Below, piece by piece: positions 36,815 through 44,878 of a stretch of 64,000 bases of DNA; position 1 is the stretch's first letter; each line of letters begins with the position of its first letter. Origin of the DNA: Nitrospirota bacterium. GTDB lineage: Bacteria > Nitrospirota > Thermodesulfovibrionia > Thermodesulfovibrionales > UBA6898. Below the pieces are notes generated by a model that saw nothing but the letters and a program-made list of their open reading frames with translations, was not told the DNA's origin and made no database searches. Where the stretch lies: the NCBI GenBank assembly GCA_016217675.1, contig JACRHC010000051.1, positions 19,277 through 83,276 of the forward strand, read 5' to 3'. A program made the position numbers and the translations under genes.

Positions 36815-37954
36815 ATGGAAACGCACTTTGCATCGCCGGAGCGGGCAACGCCAGGAGAACTGTATCGTGATATCCATGAAGCGAGCAGCAACCCAATTGT
36901 TGACGGCCTTCTTAAGACTGTTGGCGGCCTTATCGCTGTCCTTAACGAACATCGCCAGATCCTCGCAGTCAATAATGCGCTTCTTGATATGATCGGTATT
37001 GAAGACCCTCGCAGTCTGCTGGGGCTCAGACCCGGCGAGGCAATCGGTTGTATCCATGCCCATGAAATGCCGGGCGGCTGCGGTACCTCGCGCTATTGTT
37101 CTACCTGCGGCGCTGCGATTGCGATTGTAACAAGTCTTTCATCCAATGGCCCGCAGGAGCAAAAGTGCGTTGCTACGGTCAGCAAAGACGGCAAACAGAT
37201 TGATCTCTGTCTCCGTGTCAGGGCATGCCCGATATTCCTTGAAGGAACCCGGTTCGTCCTTCTCTTTATACAGAACATTACCCTTGAGGAGAGCTGGGCG
37301 GCGCTGGAGTGGGCCTTTTTTCATGACATCAGCAGTACCATCACTGCCATCAGGAGGGCAAGCGAACTGATGGAATTCAGGGATGGGGAGGGGAAGAACA
37401 GGCTCGCCAGGCAGATCCGGCAGATGTCCCATCACCTGACAAAAGAAGTCGATATCCAGAGGGCCCTGTCGCAACCCGGACAGCAGACGTATACAAGCGA
37501 AGCGCAGGACTTCACTACTCACGACGTCCTCCGTGAGCTGCAGACAATCTTTGCAGGCCATAGCGCAGCAAAGAACAAGATCCTGTTTTTTCCGGAGAAT
37601 ATTCCCTGCGTACTTATCAAGTCAGATCTTCATCTTGTACTGCGGGTAATTACGAACATGCTCACTAATGCTTTTGAGGCCACACCAGAAGGTGGCACAG
37701 TAAAAATCTGGGCTGGCCACGATCAGGATCTGACATTTCATGTCTGGAGCAGGCAGGTAATTTCTGATGATGTTGCAAGGAGGGTATTTCAGCGCCATTA
37801 CAGCACCAAGGGCGACCGCGGACGCGGGATCGGGACCTATGCCATGAAGCTCTTTGGGGAAGGCGTGCTTGGCGGAAAGGTCGACTTCACCACCTCCGAA
37901 GCCGATGGGACCACCTTCAGATTATCACTGCCGCTGCCTAATAAATCATGCTGA
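36815..37954 (+). CDS. PAS-domain histidine kinase with a conserved Cys cluster
   Basis: 379 residues from ATG 36815 (GAGGGGGG upstream; a TTG at 36800 is an alternative). N-terminal PAS domain (~22-150) with an inserted Cys/His segment CIHAHEMPGGCGTSRYCSTC, known from kinases of sulphate reducers and relatives and probably binding a metal or cluster. H-box AFFHDISSTITAIR at ~165; HATPase with NMLTNAFEATPEGG, a weak N box, and GDRGRGIGTYAMKLFGE. Soluble, no membrane helix. No response regulator is adjacent, so it is an orphan. Confidence 0.87.
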   Translation: METHFASPERATPGELYRDIHEASSNPIVDGLLKTVGGLIAVLNEHRQILAVNNALLDMIGIEDPRSLLGLRPGEAIGCIHAHEMPGGCGTSRYCSTCGAAIAIVTSLSSNGPQEQKCVATVSKDGKQIDLCLRVRACPIFLEGTRFVLLFIQNITLEESWAALEWAFFHDISSTITAIRRASELMEFRDGEGKNRLARQIRQMSHHLTKEVDIQRALSQPGQQTYTSEAQDFTTHDVLRELQTIFAGHSAAKNKILFFPENIPCVLIKSDLHLVLRVITNMLTNAFEATPEGGTVKIWAGHDQDLTFHVWSRQVISDDVARRVFQRHYSTKGDRGRGIGTYAMKLFGEGVLGGKVDFTTSEADGTTFRLSLPLPNKSC

Positions 37955-37986
37955 TATCCTCCGCCGCCTTCATCAGATGATAGACC

Positions 37987-38967
37987 ATGCCTGAATTCAA
38001 GAACCGTGAAGAATACGAGCGCTGGAAAGCCGAAAAGCTCAAACAAAATCAGGGGAAAGGGCGTTCCGGGGACACTGAAAAACCTGAGCCTGATCTGCCT
38101 TCATCGCCAATGCAGACAAGCCCGGCACCTCCAAACGGCCTGTCAGAGATAGGCGATCTTCTCACCAGATCCTGGGAACTTTTTAAGGCCCGGATCGGGG
38201 TATTGCTGCCGCTGCAGCTCCTCTCGATAGCCTTCTTGATCACCAGCATAGCTGCATTTGCCGGCGTCGGTGCTCTTTTCGTGCTGCAGCTCCCTGCATA
38301 CAAAACCCCGATCCTTGCGATATCTTTGCTCACCGGGTTCACCCTTGGCATGACCGCCATGTTCTGGCCGCTTGCCGCGCTCATCGTCGCAGTTGCAGAC
38401 AGTTCCCTGAGCATCAGAGAGGCTCTTGCCGCAGGATGGAAAAAACTCTGGGCTTTCTTCTGGCTTTTCTCGATCATTGCTTATCTGATTGCCGGAGGGT
38501 ATCTTCTTTTTATCATTCCCGGGATTATCTTTACCATCTGGTTCAGCTTTTCACAGTATATACTGGCAACCGAGAATATAGCCGGCATGAATGCCCTGCT
38601 CAAGAGCAAGGCATATGTTAAAGACAGGTGGTTTGACGTTTTCATCAGATTTCTTGTTATATGGGCTATCTCCACAGGCCTCGGCCTGGTCCCATTTCTC
38701 GGCATAATCCTTTCCTTTCTCATGGCCCCGTTCACCATGATCTACTCCTATCTCATGTATGAGGACCTGAGAGCACTTAATCCGGCCCCTTTTGACTATC
38801 CGAAAACCTCAGGTGAGAAGTTTAAATGGCTAAGCATTGCAACGCTCGGGTATATTGTCCTTCCCCTCATCATCATAGCCATTGTCGGCGCAGCCTGCAT
38901 GATTCCCTTATTGATGCTGAAAGGCATGAACCTGCAGCAGATTCCGCCTCCGCAGCGGTTCTTCTGA
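37987..38967 (+). CDS. polytopic membrane protein of unknown function (326 aa)
   Basis: A charged cytoplasmic N-terminus (~1-60, MPEFKNREEYERWKAEKLKQ, Lys/Pro-rich) is followed by six membrane helices (~75-300), for example LLPLQLLSIAFLITSIAAFA, LFSIIAYLIAGGYLLFIIPG and FLVIWAISTGLGLVPFLG. The fold resembles GlpQ-associated/DUF975-like membrane domains (segment REALAAGWKKLWAFF plus IIPGIIFTIWFSFSQYILA). It starts 32 bases after the kinase stop. Function unknown; a transporter motif is not seen. Confidence 0.78.
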   Translation: MPEFKNREEYERWKAEKLKQNQGKGRSGDTEKPEPDLPSSPMQTSPAPPNGLSEIGDLLTRSWELFKARIGVLLPLQLLSIAFLITSIAAFAGVGALFVLQLPAYKTPILAISLLTGFTLGMTAMFWPLAALIVAVADSSLSIREALAAGWKKLWAFFWLFSIIAYLIAGGYLLFIIPGIIFTIWFSFSQYILATENIAGMNALLKSKAYVKDRWFDVFIRFLVIWAISTGLGLVPFLGIILSFLMAPFTMIYSYLMYEDLRALNPAPFDYPKTSGEKFKWLSIATLGYIVLPLIIIAIVGAACMIPLLMLKGMNLQQIPPPQRFF

Positions 38968-39032
38968 GAAGTTCAAAGAAAGATTCCGGACCAGCCGGAA
39001 TGACAAATAACAGGACATTACTATCGCATCTT

Positions 39033-40022
39033 TCAATAATAAAGCTCTTTCACCCTCCTATGAATCTTCCCGGCAAGAGCAGTATGGCTTGCACCTTCAA
39101 AATGAAGGACCTCCAGTGAGTTGCCTGTTGGCTTCCATATCCCCGGGTCCGTAGGACCGAATAATACCATCCCCCTGCATTTCATGATACCGGCAAGGTG
39201 ACTGACACCGGAATCGTTACCGATATAGCAGCCCGCCCTTTCAAACAATGCGGCAATACGAATCAAGGGTGCATCATGAAGATGGACGATCCTTTTGTCA
39301 CTCACCGCCAACTGCTCCAGCGCCCGCACTGTTTCCGCGTCTTCAGCAGGACCCGATAGTACCAGGCAGAAAAGAAGCGGGTCGCTCATGACGAGCCTGA
39401 TCAGGAGAGCATAGTCTTCAAGGGGCCAGCATTTCTTCCTGCCGCCGCTTCCAGGATGGACCATGATGAGTCTGCATCCGGGAAATAGACAGCCCTGCCT
39501 TCTCAGAAGGTCGGCCGCCCATATTTTTTCTTTATCCGGAACGCGGATCGTGATATTTCTCTGCGCTGCACCTTCGCCATTGCCGCACTGCCTGGCCCTG
39601 AATTGAGCTGCATGTTCAGGGTTAGTCTCCGGCGGAATAGTCAGGATCGCCTGTGCACCGGGAATAACACTCCTTACATTTCTGACAAGTTGTGATTCAG
39701 CATTGACCGTAAAGATGAAGGACATATCAAATCCGGAAAGAAATGACGCGAGGGCTTCATCTAATGATCCAGTATAGAGCGAACAATAGAGCCCCCGGTC
39801 AGCAGATGAAACCTCGTCAGCAATTCCGGCTTCTTTCAGGAAACAGACCACATCCCTTCGGCCTGCCATGTGGATATGAGAGGCAGACTCCCTGATAATG
39901 CTGATGCAGGGCAGCGAAAGAAGCGTGTCGCCCAAAGCCCCGTCATGATGAATGAATATGTTTCCGGGTTTCATCGGCAAGTGTTCCATCCTATTCGGTT
40001 CAATATTCATGAATGTTACCAT
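39033..40022 (-). CDS. glycosyltransferase family 9 (heptosyltransferase-like)
   Basis: 329 residues at most. GT9 features: HHDGALGDTLLSLPCI near the N-terminus, VHPGSGGRKKCWPLEDYALL in the middle and CYIGNDSGVSHLAGIMKCRG followed by LFGPTDP in the donor-binding half. Transfers heptose or a related sugar to LPS core or another glycan on the cytoplasmic face. Start uncertain: ATGs at 40022, 40010, 39989 and 39974 are all in frame with weak ribosome binding sites; family alignment favours 39974. Not clustered with other LPS genes. Confidence 0.88.
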   Translation of the reverse strand: MVTFMNIEPNRMEHLPMKPGNIFIHHDGALGDTLLSLPCISIIRESASHIHMAGRRDVVCFLKEAGIADEVSSADRGLYCSLYTGSLDEALASFLSGFDMSFIFTVNAESQLVRNVRSVIPGAQAILTIPPETNPEHAAQFRARQCGNGEGAAQRNITIRVPDKEKIWAADLLRRQGCLFPGCRLIMVHPGSGGRKKCWPLEDYALLIRLVMSDPLLFCLVLSGPAEDAETVRALEQLAVSDKRIVHLHDAPLIRIAALFERAGCYIGNDSGVSHLAGIMKCRGMVLFGPTDPGIWKPTGNSLEVLHFEGASHTALAGKIHRRVKELYY

Positions 40023-40105
40023 GAAGTGCTTGAATAGGATAACCTGGGGATAAGAGCCTCGGCTCTATGATATAATGAAGACCTTAAGCGTTTCCGCGCA
40101 GGACT

Positions 40106-40351
40106 ATGACAAAGAAAGTTACCGTATTCACATTAAGCACCTGCCCTGCCTGCAAGAAGGTGAAGACATTTCTTGAGGAAAACGGGATTGTCTATACGCT
40201 GATTGAGGTTGATACACTCGATGGTTCCGAGCAGTGGGCTGCAACAAGGGAACTTGCAAAACATAACCCGCAGGCTTCCTATCCGACTACCGTGGTCGAA
40301 GAGGTGATCGCAGGGTATGACGCCGATGCACTGAGGGCAAAACTGCTGTAG
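40106..40351 (+). CDS. glutaredoxin-like protein
   Basis: 81 residues, thioredoxin fold with active site STCPACKKVK (Cys13, Cys16) and cis-proline in SYPTTVVEE. The CPxC site with no glutathione-binding TVP loop resembles NrdH-type redoxins that are reduced by enzymes rather than glutathione. It ends 1 base before the start of the ferredoxin-thioredoxin reductase gene, suggesting the two form one electron-transfer unit. Cytoplasmic. Confidence 0.9.
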   Translation: MTKKVTVFTLSTCPACKKVKTFLEENGIVYTLIEVDTLDGSEQWAATRELAKHNPQASYPTTVVEEVIAGYDADALRAKLL

Positions 40352-40352
40352 C

Positions 40353-40682
40353 ATGGCCGTCACTGCTGAACATCTGTACGATATCCTTTCGAACTATACA
40401 GCTTCGCTCGGCATTCAGCTGAACAGTGATAAAGAATTTGTCCTCGACATTCTTGCCGGTCTCCTGAAAAACGAAGAGCGGTATGGGTATCGCTCCTGCC
40501 CCTGCAGGCTGGCGTCGGGGTTCAGGGAACGTGACGAGGATATCATCTGTCCCTGCAGATACCGGGATGATGATATAAAAGCTTTCGGGAGCTGTTTCTG
40601 CTCTTTATATGTTTCACAGGCCTGGAATAACAATACGGTCCCTCATGGCGTTGTGCCGGAGCGGAGACCACAAAGGAGATGA
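40353..40682 (+). CDS. ferredoxin:thioredoxin reductase catalytic-subunit-like protein
   Basis: 109 residues with the full FTR-beta cysteine pattern: SCPCRLASG, ICPCRYRDDD, and GSCFCSLYVS, giving the [4Fe-4S] ligands plus the redox-active disulphide. In plants the subunit uses ferredoxin electrons to reduce thioredoxin; in anaerobic bacteria the catalytic subunit occurs alone, often beside a glutaredoxin. The variable subunit is absent here. Overlaps neither neighbour; the next gene starts 2 bases after its stop. Confidence 0.92.
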   Translation: MAVTAEHLYDILSNYTASLGIQLNSDKEFVLDILAGLLKNEERYGYRSCPCRLASGFRERDEDIICPCRYRDDDIKAFGSCFCSLYVSQAWNNNTVPHGVVPERRPQRR

Positions 40683-40684
40683 CA

Positions 40685-41077
40685 ATGGATCAGGAAGATA
40701 CAGAGGAGAAGAGTATTTGGGAGCTTCAGGGGGTGAAGGAGATCAGGAAACGGCCTGATATCCTCACAAAGATCAAGTTTGATGTTACCCCGTGCATGGT
40801 CATGGAGCCTCGTTTCCACGCAAAGGCTGAAGATCTGGAAAAACTCAGGAAGATAGCCGGCTATATGTTCTATATCGAGTCACAGTGCAACCCGCCGGCC
40901 CTGATGGTCATGAAGGTCGGCAATACCGACATCACCACCACAATCGGCAAGATCGACGAGGTCCCGGCAGAGTTTCTTGAGAAGGCCATAACAGATCCGT
41001 CAGAGCCGCCATCCCACGGCATGTATGCCATTACCGAGGATATCAGGGCATGGCTGAAAAAGGAGCTGGGACTGTAA
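40685..41077 (+). CDS. hypothetical protein in the redoxin/FTR operon (130 aa)
   Basis: 130 residues from the ATG at 40685, which has AAAGGAG upstream inside the end of the FTR gene. No signal peptide or membrane helix. Segments include FDVTPCMVMEPRFHAKAEDL and GYMFYIESQCNPPALMVMKV, with two cysteines not in a CxxC motif. Tight linkage to glutaredoxin and FTR suggests a target or partner of that redox pair, though this is inference. Family not recognised. Confidence 0.75.
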   Translation: MDQEDTEEKSIWELQGVKEIRKRPDILTKIKFDVTPCMVMEPRFHAKAEDLEKLRKIAGYMFYIESQCNPPALMVMKVGNTDITTTIGKIDEVPAEFLEKAITDPSEPPSHGMYAITEDIRAWLKKELGL

Positions 41078-41115
41078 GATTGATTTTCTGCGGTCCTGGA
41101 GACTGGATCGGATTG

Positions 41116-41307
41116 CTATCTAAATTTACCTGGCGGTAACCAGATCCACAAGTCAAGGATCCAGTGGATCTTAAGCACCTCGGCTGTCACGCCGATGCCA
41201 AGCAGTATCACATAACCGATAAGCGCCACCAGACCAATATTCGAGCCGTGCTTCGTGAAGAATCCCCTGATGCCTGAGAGCTCTTTGCGCCTGCGGACTG
41301 ATTGCAC
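41116..41307 (-). CDS. small membrane protein with a disrupted N-terminus
   Basis: The frame encodes SGIRGFFTKHGSNIG, one membrane helix (LVALIGYVILLGIGVTAEVL) and the tail LDLWIWLPPGKFR. Only a weak GTG start at 41307 is in frame. A good start (GTG 41327, GAGGAGGG upstream) is out of frame by one base. The paralogous copy at 41993-42103 is in frame from the equivalent GTG and is one base longer in the same place. So this copy has lost one base, by mutation or assembly error, or has adopted the later start. Function unknown. Confidence 0.5.
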   Translation of the reverse strand: MQSVRRRKELSGIRGFFTKHGSNIGLVALIGYVILLGIGVTAEVLKIHWILDLWIWLPPGKFR

Positions 41308-41396
41308 TGATTCTGCGGCTCTTCCACACTTCCCTCCTCAGACAATGATTTTATTTCTATCACGAAAACACTCTTGACTGCCCTGCTTTTTTTGCC
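41255..41396. repeat. ~145-bp duplicated segment, copy 1
   Basis: Closely similar to 42022-42165, for instance GACTGATTGCACTGAT, CTCTTCCACACTTCCCTC, CAGACAATGAT and ATCACGAAAACACTC are shared in order. It spans the upstream region, ribosome binding site and 5' end of the small membrane-protein gene. The DUF4160-DUF2442 pair lies exactly between the two copies. Confidence 0.85.
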
Positions 41397-41429
41397 ATAA
41401 TTGTCATTAACCTTTACCCCTCTGGAGGA

Positions 41430-41675
41430 TCAGCGACAGAGCGACGTTATTTGCAGTTCAGCCTCTATTGTATCCGGTCCAAGGTCCTGCCCTTCCGGCC
41501 AGCCGATACCGCTGAAGAACAAACTCACTTGCCTGAAATATTGCTCGTCTTCAAGCCGCCTGAAAAAATCACTTCTGATATAGGGCGTTACGTCAAAGAC
41601 ACCGCTTACCCCGTCTGAAAAAACAATCTCGACTTTTTTCCCCTCAATCGGTTTTACGCTTATCACTTTTTTCAT
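41430..41675 (-). CDS. DUF2442 domain protein
   Basis: 81 residues (start at 41675, GGAG upstream). MKKVISVKPIEGKKVEIVFS and GVSGVFDVTPYI are typical of DUF2442, a small beta-rich family usually encoded next to DUF4160. The start is 2 bases after the DUF4160 stop. The pair is often mobile and behaves like a toxin-antitoxin module in distribution, though activity is not established. Cytoplasmic. Confidence 0.85.
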   Translation of the reverse strand: MKKVISVKPIEGKKVEIVFSDGVSGVFDVTPYIRSDFFRRLEDEQYFRQVSLFFSGIGWPEGQDLGPDTIEAELQITSLCR

Positions 41676-41677
41676 GG

Positions 41678-41947
41678 TCACTCCAATGGTTTTATGGGCA
41701 TAGGGCTTTGCCCGCTTACCGCAAGGCGCCAATCTGTCATAAGATCTTCCCGATGAATCTCAATCCACGCCTGAACCAGCCTCTGCTTGTTTTTGGGCAT
41801 ACTCCCTTCGAGAACCTCACCATCTGCGATTGAAAAAACTGCATCGTCTTCTCCATAGGCTGCGTGGAAATGTGGCAGATTGTGCTTCTTGTTGTCGTAA
41901 AAATACATGTAAATAATTATTCCGAAGAACATTGAGATTGTCGGCAT
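41678..41947 (-). CDS. DUF4160 domain protein
   Basis: 89 residues beginning MPTISMFFGIIIYMYFYDN, then KHNLPHFHAAYGEDDAVFSI and QRLVQAWIEIHREDLMTDWR. This is the classic DUF4160 sequence pattern (ISxFxGIxIxMYxxD...PHFHAxYGE). AAGGAG precedes the start. First gene of the DUF4160-DUF2442 module; biochemical role unknown. Confidence 0.9.
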   Translation of the reverse strand: MPTISMFFGIIIYMYFYDNKKHNLPHFHAAYGEDDAVFSIADGEVLEGSMPKNKQRLVQAWIEIHREDLMTDWRLAVSGQSPMPIKPLE

Positions 41948-41992
41948 CAGTTCTCCTTCTCAGCAATATTATACAATAGGGACAGTGGCTTT

Positions 41993-42103
41993 TCACTGTA
42001 TAATTTTTGAAGTTTGGCCACCGTGCATCCTGAAAAATCCCCTCATGCCGGAGAGGTCTTTTACAGCTGCAGACTGATTGCACTGATCCTGAGACTCTTC
42101 CAC
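41993..42103 (-). pseudogene. truncated paralogue of the small membrane protein
   Basis: A 36-codon frame from GTG 42103 (GAGGGA upstream) reads EESQDQCNQSAAVKDLSG then MRGFFRMHGG before running into unrelated sequence and a stop. The first ~28 codons match the start of the 41116 gene, and the membrane helix is missing. It is the 5' fragment left at copy 2 of the duplication. Confidence 0.6.
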
Positions 42104-42165
42104 ACTTCCCTCATCAGACAATGATAGTGATTCAATCACGAAAACACTCCGGACTGCGCATATTT
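42022..42165. repeat. ~145-bp duplicated segment, copy 2
   Basis: Partner of 41255-41396 in the same orientation. Similarity fades on the left just inside the truncated reading frame and on the right near ACTGCGCATATTTGCC (copy 1: ACTGCCCTGC...TTTGCC). From here to 42353 no gene is supported. Confidence 0.85.
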
Positions 42166-42353
42166 GCCGATAGAGGCGGATCAGCGAACGTTTGGAGCTG
42201 TTCGAAAAGCTTCTCTTGAGGGGTTAAAGACTTCGGCATAACAATAATATGGACTTTCCATTACCAAAAGATTATCACCTTCATCGCAGCTTCAAGGAAA
42301 TGAGCTCTTGCCCATTGAAGAATCAGGGGGGAATGTATTATCCTACACGCGGC

Positions 42354-42381
42354 TTGACCTTATGACAATGTGTAATATAAT
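42354..42381 (+). promoter_or_regulatory. sigma70 promoter of the three-gene accessory cassette
   Basis: TTGACC (42354-42359), a 16-base spacer and a perfect TATAAT (42376-42381), 33 bases before the ATG at 42414. It would drive 42414, 43124 and 43734 as one unit. Confidence 0.7.
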
Positions 42382-42413
42382 AGTGCCATACCTATCTCTC
42401 TGCGTGAGGATCT

Positions 42414-43118
42414 ATGTTTAACTTTTCAGATTTATTGCTTGAACAGCTAACGCTCGAACTCAGGTTCGAGAATGCCTTTCTATACATAGATAAATGTGGA
42501 TCCATATTGCGCGATATCTTTGCCAAATATCCTTCAGCTACAGCCGAAAGCGTCGCGGTCAATGAAACAAAAATCGTCCTACCTGACACCCAGATATCTT
42601 TGGCATTTTCTCCGGCACGCATAGTATTGAATCAGCAGTATCCTTCAGGCATCTCTGATATAGGCGAATTCGGCGATTTTGCTATAGATAGGATCTGTAA
42701 AACCCTTGAGATCAGTGCATATACCAGAGTGGGAAACAGATTTATTTATATTTTAAAAATAGACGATGAAAAAGAGTCATTGGAGTTAATGAAGAATACC
42801 GGCTTTTTCAATATTCCTCAAGAAAAAGTATCTCAGATGGGCGACACTTTAAAAAGTGCGAATATCAAATTTCAAATTACTAGGGATGATGAAGTTGGAT
42901 ATGGCATCAGTCTCGGGCATGTGAACAGAACTCTGAATTTATTACAGTTACCCAAGCCCATAAAATACGATGCATCCAAATTCATTCTTTCAGGGTTAGC
43001 TGTCGACGTAGATTTTTATACAATGAAGCCTGTTGATAGCGGCAATGTTAAGGCACATGAGTTGATCAAGAAGAACATCAAGGACATGGAATCCCTGATC
43101 AGCGGGCTCCTAAAGTAA
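42414..43118 (+). CDS. hypothetical protein, first gene of the PIN-like cassette (234 aa)
   Basis: 234 residues, soluble, preceded by GAGGATCT and a strong promoter. The start (DLLLEQLTLELRFENAFLYI) and alternating beta/alpha pattern faintly recall TIGR04255-type proteins of accessory loci, but I cannot assign it. No cysteine cluster, nuclease or ATPase motif is visible. Codon use is more A/T-rich than in the flanking housekeeping genes. Six bases separate it from the next gene, so it belongs to one operon with 43124 and 43734. Confidence 0.72.
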   Translation: MFNFSDLLLEQLTLELRFENAFLYIDKCGSILRDIFAKYPSATAESVAVNETKIVLPDTQISLAFSPARIVLNQQYPSGISDIGEFGDFAIDRICKTLEISAYTRVGNRFIYILKIDDEKESLELMKNTGFFNIPQEKVSQMGDTLKSANIKFQITRDDEVGYGISLGHVNRTLNLLQLPKPIKYDASKFILSGLAVDVDFYTMKPVDSGNVKAHELIKKNIKDMESLISGLLK

Positions 43119-43123
43119 AACAA

Positions 43124-43741
43124 ATGAAAACAGATAATATCATAGCAGATAGTGAAACAACACCTGTCTCTCAAATTGCTGAATCCCTACGAAACATCAG
43201 AGGTGAGGTAATCGACCAAAGTGCGCGGATGGCTACATATGCACCGACTATCAGCACAGAGATTACCGATTTTGCAACCAACATCTTAAATACCGTCAGT
43301 AAGTTTGAAGGCCAAATGATGTCAGCGGAAAGCCTCTATCGGCCTCTTCGTTCTGATGAATCTGTACCCTCCGGAATAGCAAGAATCTACAAGGTAATTA
43401 ATGAATATGATAAATACCTCGTCAATGCGATCCAGATTTATGAAGATGAGGTGGCTCGGGAAACCGAAATGACTCTCTTTCGGCGGATGCCTTTTGAGTT
43501 GGACTACATCAATATTGGTGGCAGCAACATCGGAGAGGTTGGTACCGCCTTGAAGGTTGCACTCCTCGGAAACGTTACGAAGCCTTGCACGCTCGAACAA
43601 ATTATTGCTTTAAGGAAGATCCTGGATTTCATCAAAAAGGATATAAGCGTGAGAGAGACTACTATTATGGAAATCCTTTCCATCCTCGATGATCAATTTG
43701 GGCTCGCAGGCCCTTTGGCTGAGGTTGATATTATTGGGTGA
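43124..43741 (+). CDS. hypothetical protein, second gene of the PIN-like cassette (205 aa)
   Basis: 205 residues, predicted mostly helical (QIAESLRNIRGEVIDQSARM, GIARIYKVINEYDKYLVNAI, LEQIIALRKILDFIKKDISV). No signal peptide, membrane helix or catalytic motif. It overlaps the PIN-like gene by 8 bases, so translation is coupled, which suggests the two proteins interact. It could be an antitoxin, adaptor or sensor; this is inference. No family recognised. Confidence 0.72.
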   Translation: MKTDNIIADSETTPVSQIAESLRNIRGEVIDQSARMATYAPTISTEITDFATNILNTVSKFEGQMMSAESLYRPLRSDESVPSGIARIYKVINEYDKYLVNAIQIYEDEVARETEMTLFRRMPFELDYINIGGSNIGEVGTALKVALLGNVTKPCTLEQIIALRKILDFIKKDISVRETTIMEILSILDDQFGLAGPLAEVDIIG

Positions 43742-44597
43742 GATTTTATACTTAGAGACTACTGCCGCTATAGACGCCGCCTTCAAGTCCTTTCCAGAGT
43801 TGTTGTCGCTCATCAAATCATCAGAAAAATCGATATCATCGCAGTATGTGAAGATGGAGATAAAGAGAGGTTTTCTTTACAATCTCGTTCTTCTCCATAA
43901 CAAGGCCGTGGAATGCTCTTCATTTGCTCAAGTGCAACAGTTTGCTGCAAACCTGGCATCCTCTCCCAAGCGTTATTATCTGGGGGCCGTCCTTGATACG
44001 CTGAGAGTCTATTTTGAGAAAATAGACTCTCAGCGACCTGACGATCTTAAGAAAAAATACGGCAATATCCATTTAGGAGATATCCATAGAAAGCAAATGA
44101 TATATTTTCTTAGATCATGGATAAGGATGTTTCTCCCTAAAATCGACAAGATGGTAGATGAGCTTATTAATCCCATGAAGTGCTTCGTTGATTTAAAGAG
44201 CCCGGTGCTGAATGGTGAGCTTTTCGATAATAAACCATCGAGGTGCTCTCAATCAGGCTTTGAGTGCGAGATCCAGAAATTCTTCCAGAACAATGAGGAT
44301 GGCTTCAAAGTTATTCTGAATAATCTCAGGAAACTGCACGGTACCGGCAAAGACGATGAGACGAAAAAGAGAGAAGCTGCTCTCAACTTTATCATCAAGA
44401 AACGGATTCATCGAACCTCGATGAAATTCAGCAATAAGTCTCAGGATGAAATTAAGTGCTGGGAATGTGGCGATGCTATTCATGCTGTCTTGGCTCCGAA
44501 GGGAGCATCTGTAGTCAACAGAAACGGTCGTCATTATGACCAGATTTGCGAAGCTATTGATCGAAAGAGTCTGGTCTATAAGAGTCCTAAGGTCTGA
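43734..44597 (+). CDS. PIN-like domain protein, third gene of the cassette (287 aa)
   Basis: Start set at TTG 43734 (GAGG ~9 bases upstream), which yields the PIN-style opening MGEILYLETTAAIDAAF. PIN nucleases begin LDTNxLI; here the first acid is Glu8. Next SSQYVKMEIKRG gives the second acid (Glu42). The C-terminus GDAIHAVLAPKGASVVNRNG with HYDQI matches the PIN motif DxxHxxxA...TxNxxHF (Asp247, Asn262/Asn264). Between them lies a ~190-residue insert, mostly helical, far larger than a normal 130-residue PIN protein. A CxxC at 242-245 precedes Asp247. Probably a variant RNase-type protein; activity is unproven given the Asp-to-Glu change. Confidence 0.6.
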   Translation: MGEILYLETTAAIDAAFKSFPELLSLIKSSEKSISSQYVKMEIKRGFLYNLVLLHNKAVECSSFAQVQQFAANLASSPKRYYLGAVLDTLRVYFEKIDSQRPDDLKKKYGNIHLGDIHRKQMIYFLRSWIRMFLPKIDKMVDELINPMKCFVDLKSPVLNGELFDNKPSRCSQSGFECEIQKFFQNNEDGFKVILNNLRKLHGTGKDDETKKREAALNFIIKKRIHRTSMKFSNKSQDEIKCWECGDAIHAVLAPKGASVVNRNGRHYDQICEAIDRKSLVYKSPKV

Positions 44598-44641
44598 CGA
44601 GTGATAGTCCTTGGGCGCTGACAACTTGCACTTATTTGGCC

Positions 44642-44878
44642 CTATACAGTTTCAACTAAGATTCCAAAGGCTTTTTTACTTTCGGAAAAGTATACGTCGT
44701 AATCACGTTTAGCAATCCCGGCTTGCCCGAAATTGGTCGCCCACACCTCGGCAGCTGTGCCTTCGATAATTCTGCCGACTGTGGCGGCCCCACGAATCGC
44801 TATCTGCGGTGAAGATGCATGGAAGTCGAGCAGATCAGCTTGCAATAGTTTAAGCCAGTGTTTCTGATACAGCATCAT
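44642..44878 (-). CDS. small hypothetical protein (78 aa) after the DUF523 gene
   Basis: 78 residues (MMLYQKHWLKLLQADLLDFH...), soluble, no cysteine, no recognised motif. It overlaps the end of the DUF523 gene by 4 bases (ATGA), which supports real translation. It may be the shortened remains of a longer protein, since it begins and ends without a clear domain. Convergent with the PIN cassette (44-base gap). Confidence 0.5.
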   Translation of the reverse strand: MMLYQKHWLKLLQADLLDFHASSPQIAIRGAATVGRIIEGTAAEVWATNFGQAGIAKRDYDVYFSESKKAFGILVETV

